Shown here one piece after another: positions 10,897 to 24,500 of a stretch of DNA of 64,000 nucleotides. The notes under the pieces are model-generated. The model saw only the letters and a list, made by a program, of their open reading frames with translations, searched no databases and was not told the origin of the DNA. Position 1 is the first letter of the stretch. The number at the start of each line of letters is the position of its first letter. The position numbers and the translations under genes are program-made. This DNA is from Euwallacea fornicatus (taxonomy: Eukaryota; Arthropoda; Insecta; Coleoptera; Curculionidae), in NCBI RefSeq assembly GCF_040115645.1, contig NW_027096032.1, positions 124,001 to 188,000 on the forward strand. Direction: 5' to 3'.

Positions 10897-13800
10897 CTTT
10901 CGTGACTTTTCAAGATTTGAACCTCCGTAACTTCGGCAAATGAGCTCCAAATACCTTCAAAATTTGACCACAGAATCACCTCTTTGATCTCTTCATCATG
11001 ACTCATAAGGCTTCATTCTGTCTTGGTGAGTTTTCTAGAAAACGAGTAGTTTATGTGCTCAAACACACATCTTTCGTGACTTCAAGATTTGAACCTACGT
11101 AACTTCGGCAAATGAGCTCCAAATACCTTCAATATTTGACCACAGAATCACCTCTTTGATCTCTTCATCATGACTCATAAGGCTTCATTCTGTCTTGGTG
11201 AGTTTTCTAGAAAACGAGTAGTTTATGTGCTCAAACACACATCTTTCGTGACTTCAAGATTTGAACCTACGTAACTTCGGCAAATGAGCTCCAAATACCT
11301 TCAATATTTGACCACAGAATCACCTCTTTGATCTCTTCATCATGACTCATAAGGCTTCATTCTGTCTTGGTGAGTTTTCTAGAAAACGAGTAGTTTATGT
11401 GCTCAAACACACATCTTTCGCGACTTTTCAAGATTTGAACCTACGTAACTTCGGCAAATGAGCTCCAAATACCTTCAATATTTATTAACAGAATAACCTC
11501 GTTGAGCACTTCATCATGACTCATAAGGCTTCATTCTGTCTTGGTGAGTTTTCTAGAAAACGAGTAATTTATGTCCTCAAACACACATCTTTCGTGACTT
11601 TTCAAGATTTGAACTTCCGTAACTTCGGCAAATGAGCTCCAAATACCTTCAATATTTAATAACAGAATAACCTCGTTGAGCACTTCATCATGACTCATAA
11701 GGCTTCATTCTGTCTTGGTGAGTTTTCTAGAAAACGAGTAATTTATGTCCTCAAACACACATCTTTCGTGACTTTTCAAGATTTGAACCTCCGTAACTTC
11801 GGCAAATGAGCTCCAAATACCTTCAATATTTAATAACAGAATAACCTCGTTGAGCACTTCATCATGACTCATAAGGCTTCATTCTGTCTTGGTGAGTTTT
11901 CTAGAAAACGAGTAATTTATGTGCTGAAACACATATCTTTCGTGACTTTTCAAGATTTGAACCTCCGTAACTTCGGCAAATGAGCTCCAAATACCTTCAA
12001 AATTTGACCACAGAATCACCTCTTTGATGTCTTCATCATGACTCATAAGGCTTCATTCTGTCTTGGTGAGTTTTCTAGAAAACGAGTAGTTTATGTGCTC
12101 AAACACACATCTTTCGTGACTTTTCAAGATTTGAACCTACGTAACTTCGGCAAATGAGCTCGAAATACCTTCAAAATTTGACCACAGAATCACCTCTTTG
12201 ATCTCTTCATCATGACTAATAAGGCTTCATTCTATCTTGGTGAGTTTTCTAGAAAACGAGTAATTTATGTGCTCAAACACACATCTTTCCTGACTTTTCA
12301 AGATTTGAACCTACGAAACTTCGGCAAATGAGCTCCAAATACCTTCAAAATTTGACAACAGAATCACCTCGTGGAGCTCTTCATCATGACTAATAAGGCT
12401 TCATTCTGTCTTGGTGAGTTTTCTAGAAAACGTGTAATTTATGTCCTCAAACACACATCTTTCGTGACTTTTCAAGATTTGAACCTCCGTAACTTCGGCA
12501 AATGAGCTCCAAATACCTTCAAAATTTGACCACAGAATCACCTCTTTGATGTCTTCATCATGACTCATAAGGCTTCATTCTGTCTTGGTGAGTTTTCTAG
12601 AAAACGAGTAGTTTATGTGCTCAAACACACATCTTTCGTGACTTTTCAAGATTTGAACCTACGTAACTTCGGCAAATGAGCTCCAAATACCTTCAATATT
12701 TATTAACAGAATAACCTCGTTGAGCACTTCATCATGACTCATAAGGCTTCATTCTGTCTTGGTGAGTTTTCTAGAAAACGAGTAATTTATGTCCTCAAAC
12801 ACACATCTTTCGTGACTTTTCAAGATTTGAACCTCCGTAACTTCGGCAAATGAGCTCCAAATACCTTCAAAATTTGACAACAGAATCACCTCGTGGAGCT
12901 CTTCATCATGACTAATAAGGCTTCATTCTGTCTTGGTGAGTTTTCTAGAAAACGAGTAATTTATGTCCTCAAACACACATCTTTCGTGACTTTTCAAGAT
13001 TTGAACCTACGAAACTTCGGCAAATGAGCTCCAAATACCTTCAAAATTTGACCACAGAATGACCTCTTTGAGCACTTCATCATGACTCATAAGGCTTCAT
13101 TCTGTCTTGGTGAGTTTTCTAGAAAACGAGTAATTTATGTGCTCAAACACACAACTTTCGTGACTTTTCAAGATTTGAACCTCCGTAACTTCGGCAAATG
13201 AGCTCCAAATACCTTCAAAATTTGACCACAGAATCACCTCTTTGATCTCTTCATCATGACTCATAAGGCTTCATTCTGTCTTGGTGAGTTTTCTAGAAAA
13301 CGTGTAATTTATGTCCTCAAACACACATCTTTCGTGACTTTTCAAGATTTGAACCGCCGTAACTTCGGCAAATGAGCTCCAAATACCTTCAAAATTTGAC
13401 CACAGAATCACCTCTTTGAGCACTTCATCATGACTCATAAGGCTTCATTCTGTCTTGGTGAGTTTTCTAGAAAACGAGTAATTTATGTGCTCAAACACAC
13501 AACTTCAAAATTTGACAACAGAATCACCTCGTGGAGCTCTTCATCATGACTAATAAGGCTTCATTCTGTCTTGGTGAGTTTTCTAGAAAACGAGTAATTT
13601 ATGTGCTCAAACACACAACTTTCGTGACTTTTCAAGATTTGAACCTCCGTAACTTCGGCAAATGAGCTCCAAATACCTTCAAAATTTGACCACAGAATCA
13701 CCTCTTTGATCTCTTCATCATGACTCATAAGGCTTCATTCTGTCTTGGTGAGTTTTCTAGAAAACGTGTAATTTATGTCCTCAAACACACATCTTTCGTG

Positions 13801-15870
13801 ACTTTTCAAGATTTGAACCTCCGTAACTTCGGCAAATGAGCTCCAAATACCTTCAAAATTTGACCACAGAATCACCTCTTTGAGCACTTCATCATGACTC
13901 ATAAGGCTTCATTCTGTCTTGGTGAGTTTTCTAGAAAACGAGTAATTTATGTGCTCAAACACACATCTTTCCTGACTTTTCAAGATTTGAACCTACGAAA
14001 CTTCGGCAAATGAGCTCCAAATACCTTCAAAATTTGACCACAGAATGAACTCTTTGAGCATTTCATCATGACTCATAAGGCTTCATTCTGTCTTGGTGAG
14101 TTTTCTAGAAAACGAGTAATTTATGTGCTCAAACACACAACTTTCGTGACTTTTCAAGATTTGAACCTCCGTAACTTCGGCAAATGAGCTCCAAATACCT
14201 TCAAAATTTGACCACAGAATCACCTCTTTGATCTCTTCATCATGACTCATAAGGCTTCATTCTGTCTTGGTGAGTTTTCTAGAAAACGTGTAATTTATGT
14301 CCTCAAACACACATCTTTCGTGACTTTTCAAGATTTGAACCTCCGTAACTTCGGCAAATGAGCTCCAAATACCTTCAATATTTATTAACAGAATAACCTC
14401 GTTGAGCACTTCATCATGACTCATAAGGCTTCATTCTGTCTTGGTGAGTTTTCTAGAAAACGAGTAATTTATGTCCTCAAACACACATCTTTCGTGACTT
14501 TTCAAGATTTGAACCTCCGTAACTTCGGCAAATGAGCTCCAAATACCTTCAATATTTAATAACAGAATAACCTCGTTGAGCACTTCATCATGACTCATAA
14601 GGCTTCATTCTGTCTTGGTGAGTTTTCTAGAAAACGAGTAATTTATGTGCTGAAACACATATCTTTCGTGACTTTTCAAGATTTGAACCTCCGTAACTTC
14701 GGCAAATGAGCTCCAAATACCTTCAAAATTTGACCACAGAATCACCTCTTTGATGTCTTCATCATGACTCATAAGGCTTCATTCTGTCTTGGTGAGTTTT
14801 CTAGAAAACGAGTAGTTTATGTGCTCAAACACACATCTTTCGTGACTTTTCAAGATTTGAACCTACGTAACTTCGGCAAATGAGCTCGAAATACCTTCAA
14901 AATTTGACCACAGAATCACCTCTTTGATCTCTTCATCATGACTAATAAGGCTTCATTCTATCTTGGTGAGTTTTCTAGAAAACGAGTAATTTATGTGCTC
15001 AAACACACATCTTTCCTGACTTTTCAAGATTTGAACCTACGAAACTTCGGCAAATGAGCTCCAAATACCTTCAAAATTTGACAACAGAATCACCTCGTGG
15101 AGCTCTTCATCATGACTCATAAGGCTTCATTCTGTCTTGGTGAGTTTTCTAGAAAACGAGTAATTTATGTGCTCAAACACACAACTTTCGTGACTTTTCA
15201 AGATTTGAACCTACGAAACTTCGGCAAATGAGCTCCAAATACCTTCAAAATTTGACCACAGAATGAACTCTTTGAGCATTTCATCATGACTCATAAGGCT
15301 TCATTCTGTCTTGGTGAGTTTTCTAGAAAACGAGTAATTTATGTGCTCAAACACACAACTTTCGTGACTTTTCAAGATTTGAACCTCCGTAACTTCGGCA
15401 AATGAGCTCCAAATACCTTCAAAATTTGACCACAGAATCACCTCTTTGATCTCTTCATCATGACTCATAAGGCTTCATTCTGTCTTGGTGAGTTTTCTAG
15501 AAAACGTGTAATTTATGTCCTCAAACACACATCTTTCGTGACTTTTCAAGATTTGAACCTCCGTAACTTCGGCAAATGAGCTCCAAATACCTTCAATATT
15601 TATTAACAGAATAACCTCGTTGAGCACTTCATCATGACTCATAAGGCTTCATTCTGTCTTGGTGAGTTTTCTAGAAAACGAGTAATTTATGTCCTCAAAC
15701 ACACATCTTTCGTGACTTTTCAAGATTTGAACCTCCGTAACTTCGGCAAATGAGCTCCAAATACCTTCAATATTTAATAACAGAATAACCTCGTTGAGCA
15801 CTTCATCATGACTCATAAGGCTTCATTCTGTCTTGGTGAGTTTTCTAGAAAACGAGTAATTTATGTGCTG
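10887..15870 (+). repeat. 4,984-bp segmental tandem duplication, copy 2
   Basis: Identical by eye to copy 1. After it, the D monomer ends normally as gctgaaacacatat at 15865-15880, the continuation expected for the original, unduplicated array. This places the new joint inside the preceding monomer (10723) at the shared aaacaca, 10887-10893. Absence of any substitution over almost 5 kb means a very recent duplication, recent conversion, or an assembly duplication; the sequence alone cannot separate these. Confidence 0.95.
13503..13618 (+). repeat. Truncated 116-bp F monomer, second copy
   Basis: Identical to the unit at 8519 and 4,984 bases downstream, so it was copied with the segment, not deleted independently. 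The corresponding unit in the third, partial copy (19361) is full length. That copy therefore either predates the deletion or begins exactly at the deletion point, since the match between copies starts at 19419, which corresponds to 13503. Confidence 0.92.
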
Positions 15871-18800
15871 AAACACATATCTTTCGTGACTTTTCAAGAT
15901 TTGAACCTCCGTAACTTCGGCAAATGAGCTCCAAATACCTTCAATATTTATTAACAGAATAACCTCGTTGAGCACTTCATCATGACTCATAAGGCTTCAT
16001 TCTGTCTTGGTGAGTTTTCTAGAAAACGAGTAATTTATGTGCTTAAACACACATCTTTCGTGACTTTTCAAGATTTGAACCTCCGTAACTTCGGCAAATG
16101 AGCTCCAAATACCTTCAAAATTTGACCACAGAATCACCTCTTTGATGTCTTCATCATTACTCATAAGGCTTCATTCTGTCTTGGTGAGTTTTCTAGAAAA
16201 CGAGTAGTTTATGTGCTCAAACACACATCTTTCGTGACTTTTCAAGATTTGAACCTACGTAACTTCGGCAAATGAGCTCGAAATACCTTCAAAATTTGAC
16301 CACAGAATCACCTCTTTGATCTCTTCATCATGACTAATAAGGCTTCATTCTATCTTGGTGAGTTTTCTAGAAAACGAGTAATTTATGTGCTCAAACACAC
16401 ATCTTTCCTGACTTTTCAAGATTTGAACCTACGAAACTTCGGCAAATGAGCTCCAAATACCTTCAAAATTTGACAACAGAATCACCTCTTTGAGCACTTC
16501 ATCATGACTCATAAGGCTTCATTCTGTCTTGGTGAGTTTTCTAGAAAACGTGTAATTTATGTCCTCAAACACACATCTTTCGTGACTTTTCAAGATTTGA
16601 ACCTCCGTAACTTCGGCAAATGAGCTCCAAATACCTTCAAAATTTGACCACAGAATCACCTCTTTGAGCACTTCATCATGACTCATAAGGCTTCATTCTG
16701 TCTTGGTGAGTTTTCTAGAAAACGAGTAATTTATGTGCTCAAACACAAATCTTTCCTGACTTTTCAAGATTTGAACCTACGAAACTTCGGCAAATGAGCT
16801 CCAAATACCTTCAAAATTTGACCACAGAATGACCTCTTTGAGCACTTCATCATGACTCATAAGGCTTCATTCTGTCTTGGTGAGTTTTCTAGAAAACGAG
16901 TAATTTATGTGCTCAAACACACAACTTTCGTGACTTTTCAAGATTTGAACCTCCGTAACTTCGGCAAATGAGCTCCAAATACCTTCAAAATTTGACCACA
17001 GAATCACCTCTTTGATCTCTTCATCATGACTCATAAGGCTTCATTCTGTCTTGGTGAGTTTTCTAGAAAACGTGTAATTTATGTCCTCAAACACACATCT
17101 TTCGTGACTTTTCAAGATTTGAACCTCCGTAACTTCGGCAAATGAGCTCCAAATACCTTCAAAATTTGACCACAGAATCACCTCTTTGAGCACTTCATCA
17201 TGACTCATAAGGCTTCATTCTGTCTTGGTGAGTTTTCTAGAAAACGAGTAATTTATGTGCTCAAACACACAACTTTCGTGACTTTTCAAGATTTGAACCT
17301 CCGTAACTTCGGCAAATGAGCTCCAAATACCTTCAAAATTTGACCACACAATCACCTCTTTGATCTCTTCATCATGACTCATAAGGCTTCATTCTGTCTT
17401 GGTGAGTTTTCTAGAAAACCTGTAATTTATGTCCTCAAACACACATCTTTCGTGACTTTTCAAGATTTGAACCTCCGTAACTTCGGCAAATGAGCTCCAA
17501 ATACCTTCAAAATTTGACCACAGAATCACCTCTTTGATCTCTTCATCATGACTCATAAGGCTTCATTCTGTCTTGGTGAGTTTTCTAGAAAACGAGTAAT
17601 TTATGTCCTCAAACACACATCTTTCGTGACTTTTCAAGATTTGAACCTCCGTAACTTCGGCAAATGAGCTCCAAATACCTTCAATATTTAATAACACAAT
17701 AACCTCGTTGAGCCCTTCATCATGACTCATAAGGCTTCATTCTGTCTTGGTGAGTTTTCTAGAAAACGAGTAATTTATGTGCTGAAACACATATCTTTCG
17801 TGACTTTTCAAGATTTGAACCTCCGTAACTTCGGCAAATGAGCTCCAAATACCTTCAAAATTTGACCACAGAATCACCTCTTTGATGTCTTCATCATGAC
17901 TCATAAGGCTTCATTCTGTCTTGGTGAGTTTTCTAGAAAACGAGTAATTTATGTGCTCAAAGACACATCTTTCGTGACTTTTCAAGATTTGAACCTCCGT
18001 AACTTCGGCAAATGAGCTCCAAATACCTTCAATATTTATTAACAGAATAACCTCGTTGAGCACTTCATCATGACTCATAAGGCTTCATTCTGTCTTGGTG
18101 AGTTTTCTAGAAAACGAGTAATTTATGTGCTGAAACACATATCTTTCGTGACTTTTCAAGATTTGAACCTCCGTAACTTCGGCAAATGAGCTCCAAATAC
18201 CTTCAAAATTTGACCACAGAATCACCTCTTTGATCTCTTCATCATGACTCATAAGGCTTCATTCTGTCTTGGTGAGTTTTCTAGAAAACGAGTAGTTTAT
18301 GTGCTCAAACACACATCTTTCGTGACTTTTCAAGATTTGAACCTACGTAACTTCGGCAAATGAGCTCCAAATACCTTCAAAATTTGACCACAGAATCACC
18401 TCTTTGATCTCTTCATCATGACTCATAAGGCTTCATTCTGTCTTGGTGAGTTTTCTAGAAAACGAGTAGTTTATGTGCTCAAACACACATCTTTCGTGAC
18501 TTTTCAAGATTTGAACCTACGTAACTTCGGCAAATGAGCTCCAAATACCTTCAAAATTTGACCACAGAATCACCTCTTTGATCTCTTCATCATGACTCAT
18601 AAGGCTTCATTCTGTCTTGGTGAGTTTTCTAGAAAACGAGTAGTTTATGTGCTCAAACACACATCTTTCGTGACTTTTCAAGATTTGAACCTACGTAACT
18701 TCGGCAAATGAGCTCCAAATACCTTCAAAATTTGACCACAGAATCACCTCTTTGATCTCTTCATCATGACTCATAAGGCTTCATTCTGTCTTGGTGAGTT

Positions 18801-19418
18801 TTCTAGAAAACGAGTAGTTTATGTGCTCAAACACACATCTTTCGTGACTTTTCAAGATTTGAACCTACGTAACTTCGGCAAATGAGCTCCAAATACCTTC
18901 AATATTTATTAACAGAATAACCTCGTTGAGCACTTCATCATGACTCATAAGGCTTCATTCTGTCTTGGTGAGTTTTCTAGAAAACGAGTAATTTATGTGC
19001 TGAAACACATATCTTTCGTGACTTTTCAAGATTTGAACCTCCGTAACTTCGGCAAATGAGCTCCAAATACCTTCAAAATTTGACCACAGAATCACCTCTT
19101 TGATCTCTTCATCATGACTCATAAGGCTTCATTCTGTCTTGGTGAGTTTTCTAGAAAACGAGTAGTTTATGTGCTCAAACACACATCTTTCGTGACTTTT
19201 CAAGATTTGAACCTACGTAACTTCGGCAAATGAGCTCGAAATACCTTCAAAATTTGACCACAGAATCACCTCTTTGATCTCTTCATCATGACTAATAAGG
19301 CTTCATTCTATCTTGGTGAGTTTTCTAGAAAACGAGTAATTTATGTGCTCAAACACACATCTTTCCTGACTTTTCAAGATTTGAACCTACGAAACTTCGG
19401 CAAATGAGCTCCAAATAC
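15871..19418 (+). repeat. Mosaic block between large duplications
   Basis: Order from 15881 is C-E-A*-F/B-B-G-A-B-P-A-D-E-C-A-A-A-A-C-A-A*, then the start of the F unit at 19361. The unit at 16403 is a hybrid: gacaac from F followed by cacctctttgagcac from B. Private changes include gctt at 16041, catcattac at 16155, aaaacctg near 17417, cacaataac at 17695 with gagccc at 17710, and agacac at 17961. These substitutions are not in the flanking duplicated segments, so this stretch was not part of the recent exchange. Confidence 0.85.
18143..18838 (+). repeat. Run of four near-identical type A monomers
   Basis: Units at 18143, 18317, 18491 and 18665 are all type A ending in tagt and gctc. The last three (ctacgt at 27-32) look identical to each other; the first differs by ctccgt. 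This is monomeric, one-unit homogenisation inside an array otherwise organised in multi-monomer repeats. A C unit ending in gctg stands on each side (17969 and 18839), and 18839-19186 repeats the C-A pair. Confidence 0.85.
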
Positions 19419-21518
19419 CTTCAAAATTTGACAACAGAATCACCTCGTGGAGCTCTTCATCATGACTAATAAGGCTTCATTCTGTCTTGGTGAGTTTTCT
19501 AGAAAACGAGTAATTTATGTGCTCAAACACACAACTTTCGTGACTTTTCAAGATTTGAACCTCCGTAACTTCGGCAAATGAGCTCCAAATACCTTCAAAA
19601 TTTGACCACAGAATCACCTCTTTGATCTCTTCATCATGACTCATAAGGCTTCATTCTGTCTTGGTGAGTTTTCTAGAAAACGTGTAATTTATGTCCTCAA
19701 ACACACATCTTTCGTGACTTTTCAAGATTTGAACCTCCGTAACTTCGGCAAATGAGCTCCAAATACCTTCAAAATTTGACCACAGAATCACCTCTTTGAG
19801 CACTTCATCATGACTCATAAGGCTTCATTCTGTCTTGGTGAGTTTTCTAGAAAACGAGTAATTTATGTGCTCAAACACACATCTTTCCTGACTTTTCAAG
19901 ATTTGAACCTACGAAACTTCGGCAAATGAGCTCCAAATACCTTCAAAATTTGACCACAGAATGAACTCTTTGAGCATTTCATCATGACTCATAAGGCTTC
20001 ATTCTGTCTTGGTGAGTTTTCTAGAAAACGAGTAATTTATGTGCTCAAACACACAACTTTCGTGACTTTTCAAGATTTGAACCTCCGTAACTTCGGCAAA
20101 TGAGCTCCAAATACCTTCAAAATTTGACCACAGAATCACCTCTTTGATCTCTTCATCATGACTCATAAGGCTTCATTCTGTCTTGGTGAGTTTTCTAGAA
20201 AACGTGTAATTTATGTCCTCAAACACACATCTTTCGTGACTTTTCAAGATTTGAACCTCCGTAACTTCGGCAAATGAGCTCCAAATACCTTCAATATTTA
20301 TTAACAGAATAACCTCGTTGAGCACTTCATCATGACTCATAAGGCTTCATTCTGTCTTGGTGAGTTTTCTAGAAAACGAGTAATTTATGTCCTCAAACAC
20401 ACATCTTTCGTGACTTTTCAAGATTTGAACCTCCGTAACTTCGGCAAATGAGCTCCAAATACCTTCAATATTTAATAACAGAATAACCTCGTTGAGCACT
20501 TCATCATGACTCATAAGGCTTCATTCTGTCTTGGTGAGTTTTCTAGAAAACGAGTAATTTATGTGCTGAAACACATATCTTTCGTGACTTTTCAAGATTT
20601 GAACCTCCGTAACTTCGGCAAATGAGCTCCAAATACCTTCAAAATTTGACCACAGAATCACCTCTTTGATGTCTTCATCATGACTCATAAGGCTTCATTC
20701 TGTCTTGGTGAGTTTTCTAGAAAACGAGTAGTTTATGTGCTCAAACACACATCTTTCGTGACTTTTCAAGATTTGAACCTACGTAACTTCGGCAAATGAG
20801 CTCGAAATACCTTCAAAATTTGACCACAGAATCACCTCTTTGATCTCTTCATCATGACTAATAAGGCTTCATTCTATCTTGGTGAGTTTTCTAGAAAACG
20901 AGTAATTTATGTGCTCAAACACACATCTTTCCTGACTTTTCAAGATTTGAACCTACGAAACTTCGGCAAATGAGCTCCAAATACCTTCAAAATTTGACAA
21001 CAGAATCACCTCGTGGAGCTCTTCATCATGACTCATAAGGCTTCATTCTGTCTTGGTGAGTTTTCTAGAAAACGAGTAATTTATGTGCTCAAACACACAA
21101 CTTTCGTGACTTTTCAAGATTTGAACCTACGAAACTTCGGCAAATGAGCTCCAAATACCTTCAAAATTTGACCACAGAATGAACTCTTTGAGCATTTCAT
21201 CATGACTCATAAGGCTTCATTCTGTCTTGGTGAGTTTTCTAGAAAACGAGTAATTTATGTGCTCAAACACACAACTTTCGTGACTTTTCAAGATTTGAAC
21301 CTCCGTAACTTCGGCAAATGAGCTCCAAATACCTTCAAAATTTGACCACAGAATCACCTCTTTGATCTCTTCATCATGACTCATAAGGCTTCATTCTGTC
21401 TTGGTGAGTTTTCTAGAAAACGTGTAATTTATGTCCTCAAACACACATCTTTCGTGACTTTTCAAGATTTGAACCTCCGTAACTTCGGCAAATGAGCTCC
21501 AAATACCTTCAATATTTA
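19419..21518 (+). repeat. Third, partial copy of the duplicated segment (2,100 bp)
   Basis: From 19419 to 21518 the sequence matches the segment at 13503-15602 (offset 5,916 bases, 34 x 174) and therefore also 8519-10618. Order is the rest of F, then A-B-H-A-C-D-E-A*-F-H-A. The rare tgaac/gcatt H units recur at 19883 and 21101. I saw no mismatch until 21519, where the D unit has a for the t of the C unit. After that the D unit ends in gctg and the order departs, as if one C-D step had been lost. All six H units of the window lie in these three copies. Confidence 0.9.
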
Positions 21519-24500
21519 ATAACAGAATAACCTCGTTGAGCACTTCATCATGACTCATAAGGCTTCATTCTGTCTTGGTGAGTTTTCTAGAAAACGAGTA
21601 ATTTATGTGCTGAAACACATATCTTTCGTGACTTTTCAAGATTTGAACCTCCGTAACTTCGGCAAATGAGCTCCAAATACCTTCAAAATTTGACCACAGA
21701 ATCACCTCTTTGATCTCTTCATCATGACTCATAAGGCTTCATTCTGTCTTGGTGAGTTTTCTAGAAAACGAGTAGTTTATGTGCTCAAACACACATCTTT
21801 CGTGACTTTTCAAGATTTGAACCTACGTAACTTCGGCAAATGAGCTCCAAATACCTTCAAAATTTGACCACAGAATCACCTCTTTGATCTCTTCATCATG
21901 ACTCATAAGGCTTCATTCTGTCTTGGTGAGTTTTCTAGAAAACGAGTAGTTTATGTGCTCAAACACACATCTTTCGTGACTTTTCAAGATTTGAACCTAC
22001 GTAACTTCGGCAAATGAGCTCCAAATACCTTCAATATTTATTAACAGAATAACCTCGTTGAGCACTTCATCATGACTCATAAGGCTTCATTCTGTCTTGG
22101 TGAGTTTTCTAGAAAACGAGTAATTTATGTCCTCAAACACACATCTTTCGTGACTTTTCAAGATTTGAACCTCCGTAACTTCGGCAAATGAGCTCCAAAT
22201 ACCTTCAAAATTTGACCACAGAATCACCTCTTTGATCTCTTCATCATGACTCATAAGGCTTCATTCTGTCTTGGTGAGTTTTCTAGAAAACGAGTAATTT
22301 ATGTGCTGAAACACATATCTTTCGTGACTTTTCAAGATTTGAACCTCCGTAACTTCGGCAAATGAGCTCCAAATACCTTCAAAATTTGACCACAGAATCA
22401 CCTCTTTGATGTCTTCATCATGACTCATAAGGCTTCATTCTGTCTTGGTGAGTTTTCTAGAAAACGAGTAGTTTATGTGCTCAAACACACATCTTTCGTG
22501 ACTTTTCAAGATTTGAACCTACGTAACTTCGGCAAATGAGCTCGAAATACCTTCAAAATTTGACCACAGAATCACCTCTTTGATCTCTTCATCATGACTA
22601 ATAAGGCTTCATTCTATCTTGGTGAGTTTTCTAGAAAACGAGTAATTTATGTGCTCAAACACACATCTTTCCTGACTTTTCAAGATTTGAACCTACGAAA
22701 CTTCGGCAAATGAGCTCCAAATACCTTCAAAATTTGACAACAGAATCACCTCGTGGAGCTCTTCATCATGACTCATAAGGCTTCATTCTGTCTTGGTGAG
22801 TTTTCTAGAAAACGTGTAATTTATGTCCTCAAACACACATCTTTCGTGACTTTTCAAGATTTGAACCTCCGTAACTTCGGCAAATGAGCTCCAAATACCT
22901 TCAAAATTTGACCACAGAATCACCTCTTTGAGCACTTCATCATGACTCATAAGGCTTCATTCTGTCTTGGTGAGTTTTCTAGAAAACGAGTAGTTTATGT
23001 GCTCAAACACACATCTTTCGTGACTTTTCAAGATTTGAACCTACGTAACTTCGGCAAATGAGCTCCAAATACCTTCAAAATTTGACCACAGAATGACCTC
23101 TTTGATCTCTTCATCATGACTCATAAGGCTTCATTCTGTCTTGGTGAGTTTTCTAGAAAACGAGTAGTTTATGTGCTCAAACACACATCTTTCGTGACTT
23201 TTCAAGATTTGAACCTACGTAACTTCGGCAAATGAGCTCCAAATACCTTCAATATTTATTAACAGAATAACCTCTTTGATCTCTTCATCATGACTCATAA
23301 GGCTTCATTCTGTCTTGGTGAGTTTTCTAGAAAACGAGTAGTTTATGTGCTCAAACACACATCTTTCGTGACTTTTCAAGATTTGAACCTACGTAACTTC
23401 GGCAAATGAGCTCCAAATACCTTCAAAATTTGACCACAGAATGACCTCTTTGATCTCTTCATCATGACTCATAAGGCTTCATTCTGTCTTGGTGAGTTTT
23501 CTAGAAAACGAGTAGTTTATGTGCTCAAACACACATCTTTCGTGACTTTTCAAGATTTGAACCTCCGTAACTTCGGCAAATGAGCTCCAAATACCTTCAA
23601 TATTTATTAACAGAATAACCTCTTTGATCTCTTCATCATGACTCATAAGGCTTCATTCTGTCTTGGTGAGTTTTCTAGAAAACGAGTAATTTATGTGCTC
23701 AAAGACACATCTTTCGTGACTTTTCAAGATTTGAACCTCCGTAACTTCGGCAAATGAGCTCCAAATACCTTCAATATTTATTAACAGAATAACCTCGTTG
23801 AGCACTTCATCATGACTCATAAGGCTTCATTCTGTCTTGGTGAGTTTTCTAGAAAACGAGTAGTTTATGTGCTCAAACACACATCTTTCGTGACTTTTCA
23901 AGATTTGAACCTACGTAACTTCGGCAAATGAGCTCCAAATACCTTCAATATTTATTAACAGAATAACCTCTTTGATCTCTTCATCATGACTCATAAGGCT
24001 TCATTCTGTCTTGGTGAGTTTTCTAGAAAACGAGTAATTTATGTGCTGAAACACATATCTTTCGTGACTTTTCAAGATTTGAACCTCAGTAACTTCGGCA
24101 AATGAGCTCCAAATACCTTCAAAATTTGACCACAGAATCACCTCTTTGATGTCTTCATCATGACTCATAAGGCTTCATTCTGTCTTGGTGAGTTTTCTAG
24201 AAAACGAGTAGTTTATGTGCTCAAACACACATCTTTCGTGACTTTTCAAGATTTGAACCTACGTAACTTCGGCAAATGAGCTCGAAATACCTTCAAAATT
24301 TGACCACAGAATCACCTCTTTGATCTCTTCATCATGACTAATAAGGCTTCATTCTATCTTGGTGAGTTTTCTAGAAAACGAGTAATTTATGTGCTCAAAC
24401 ACACATCTTTCCTGACTTTTCAAGATTTGAACCTACGAAACTTCGGCAAATGAGCTCCAAATACCTTCAAAATTTGACCACAGAATCACCTCTTTGAGCA

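Noticed and set aside
5903..15870. Treating the identical copies as certain proof of a biological duplication
   Set aside because: Perfect identity over 4,984 bases is also what an assembler error would give. The hybrid joint supports a real exchange, but only spanning reads can decide, so it is reported with that caveat.
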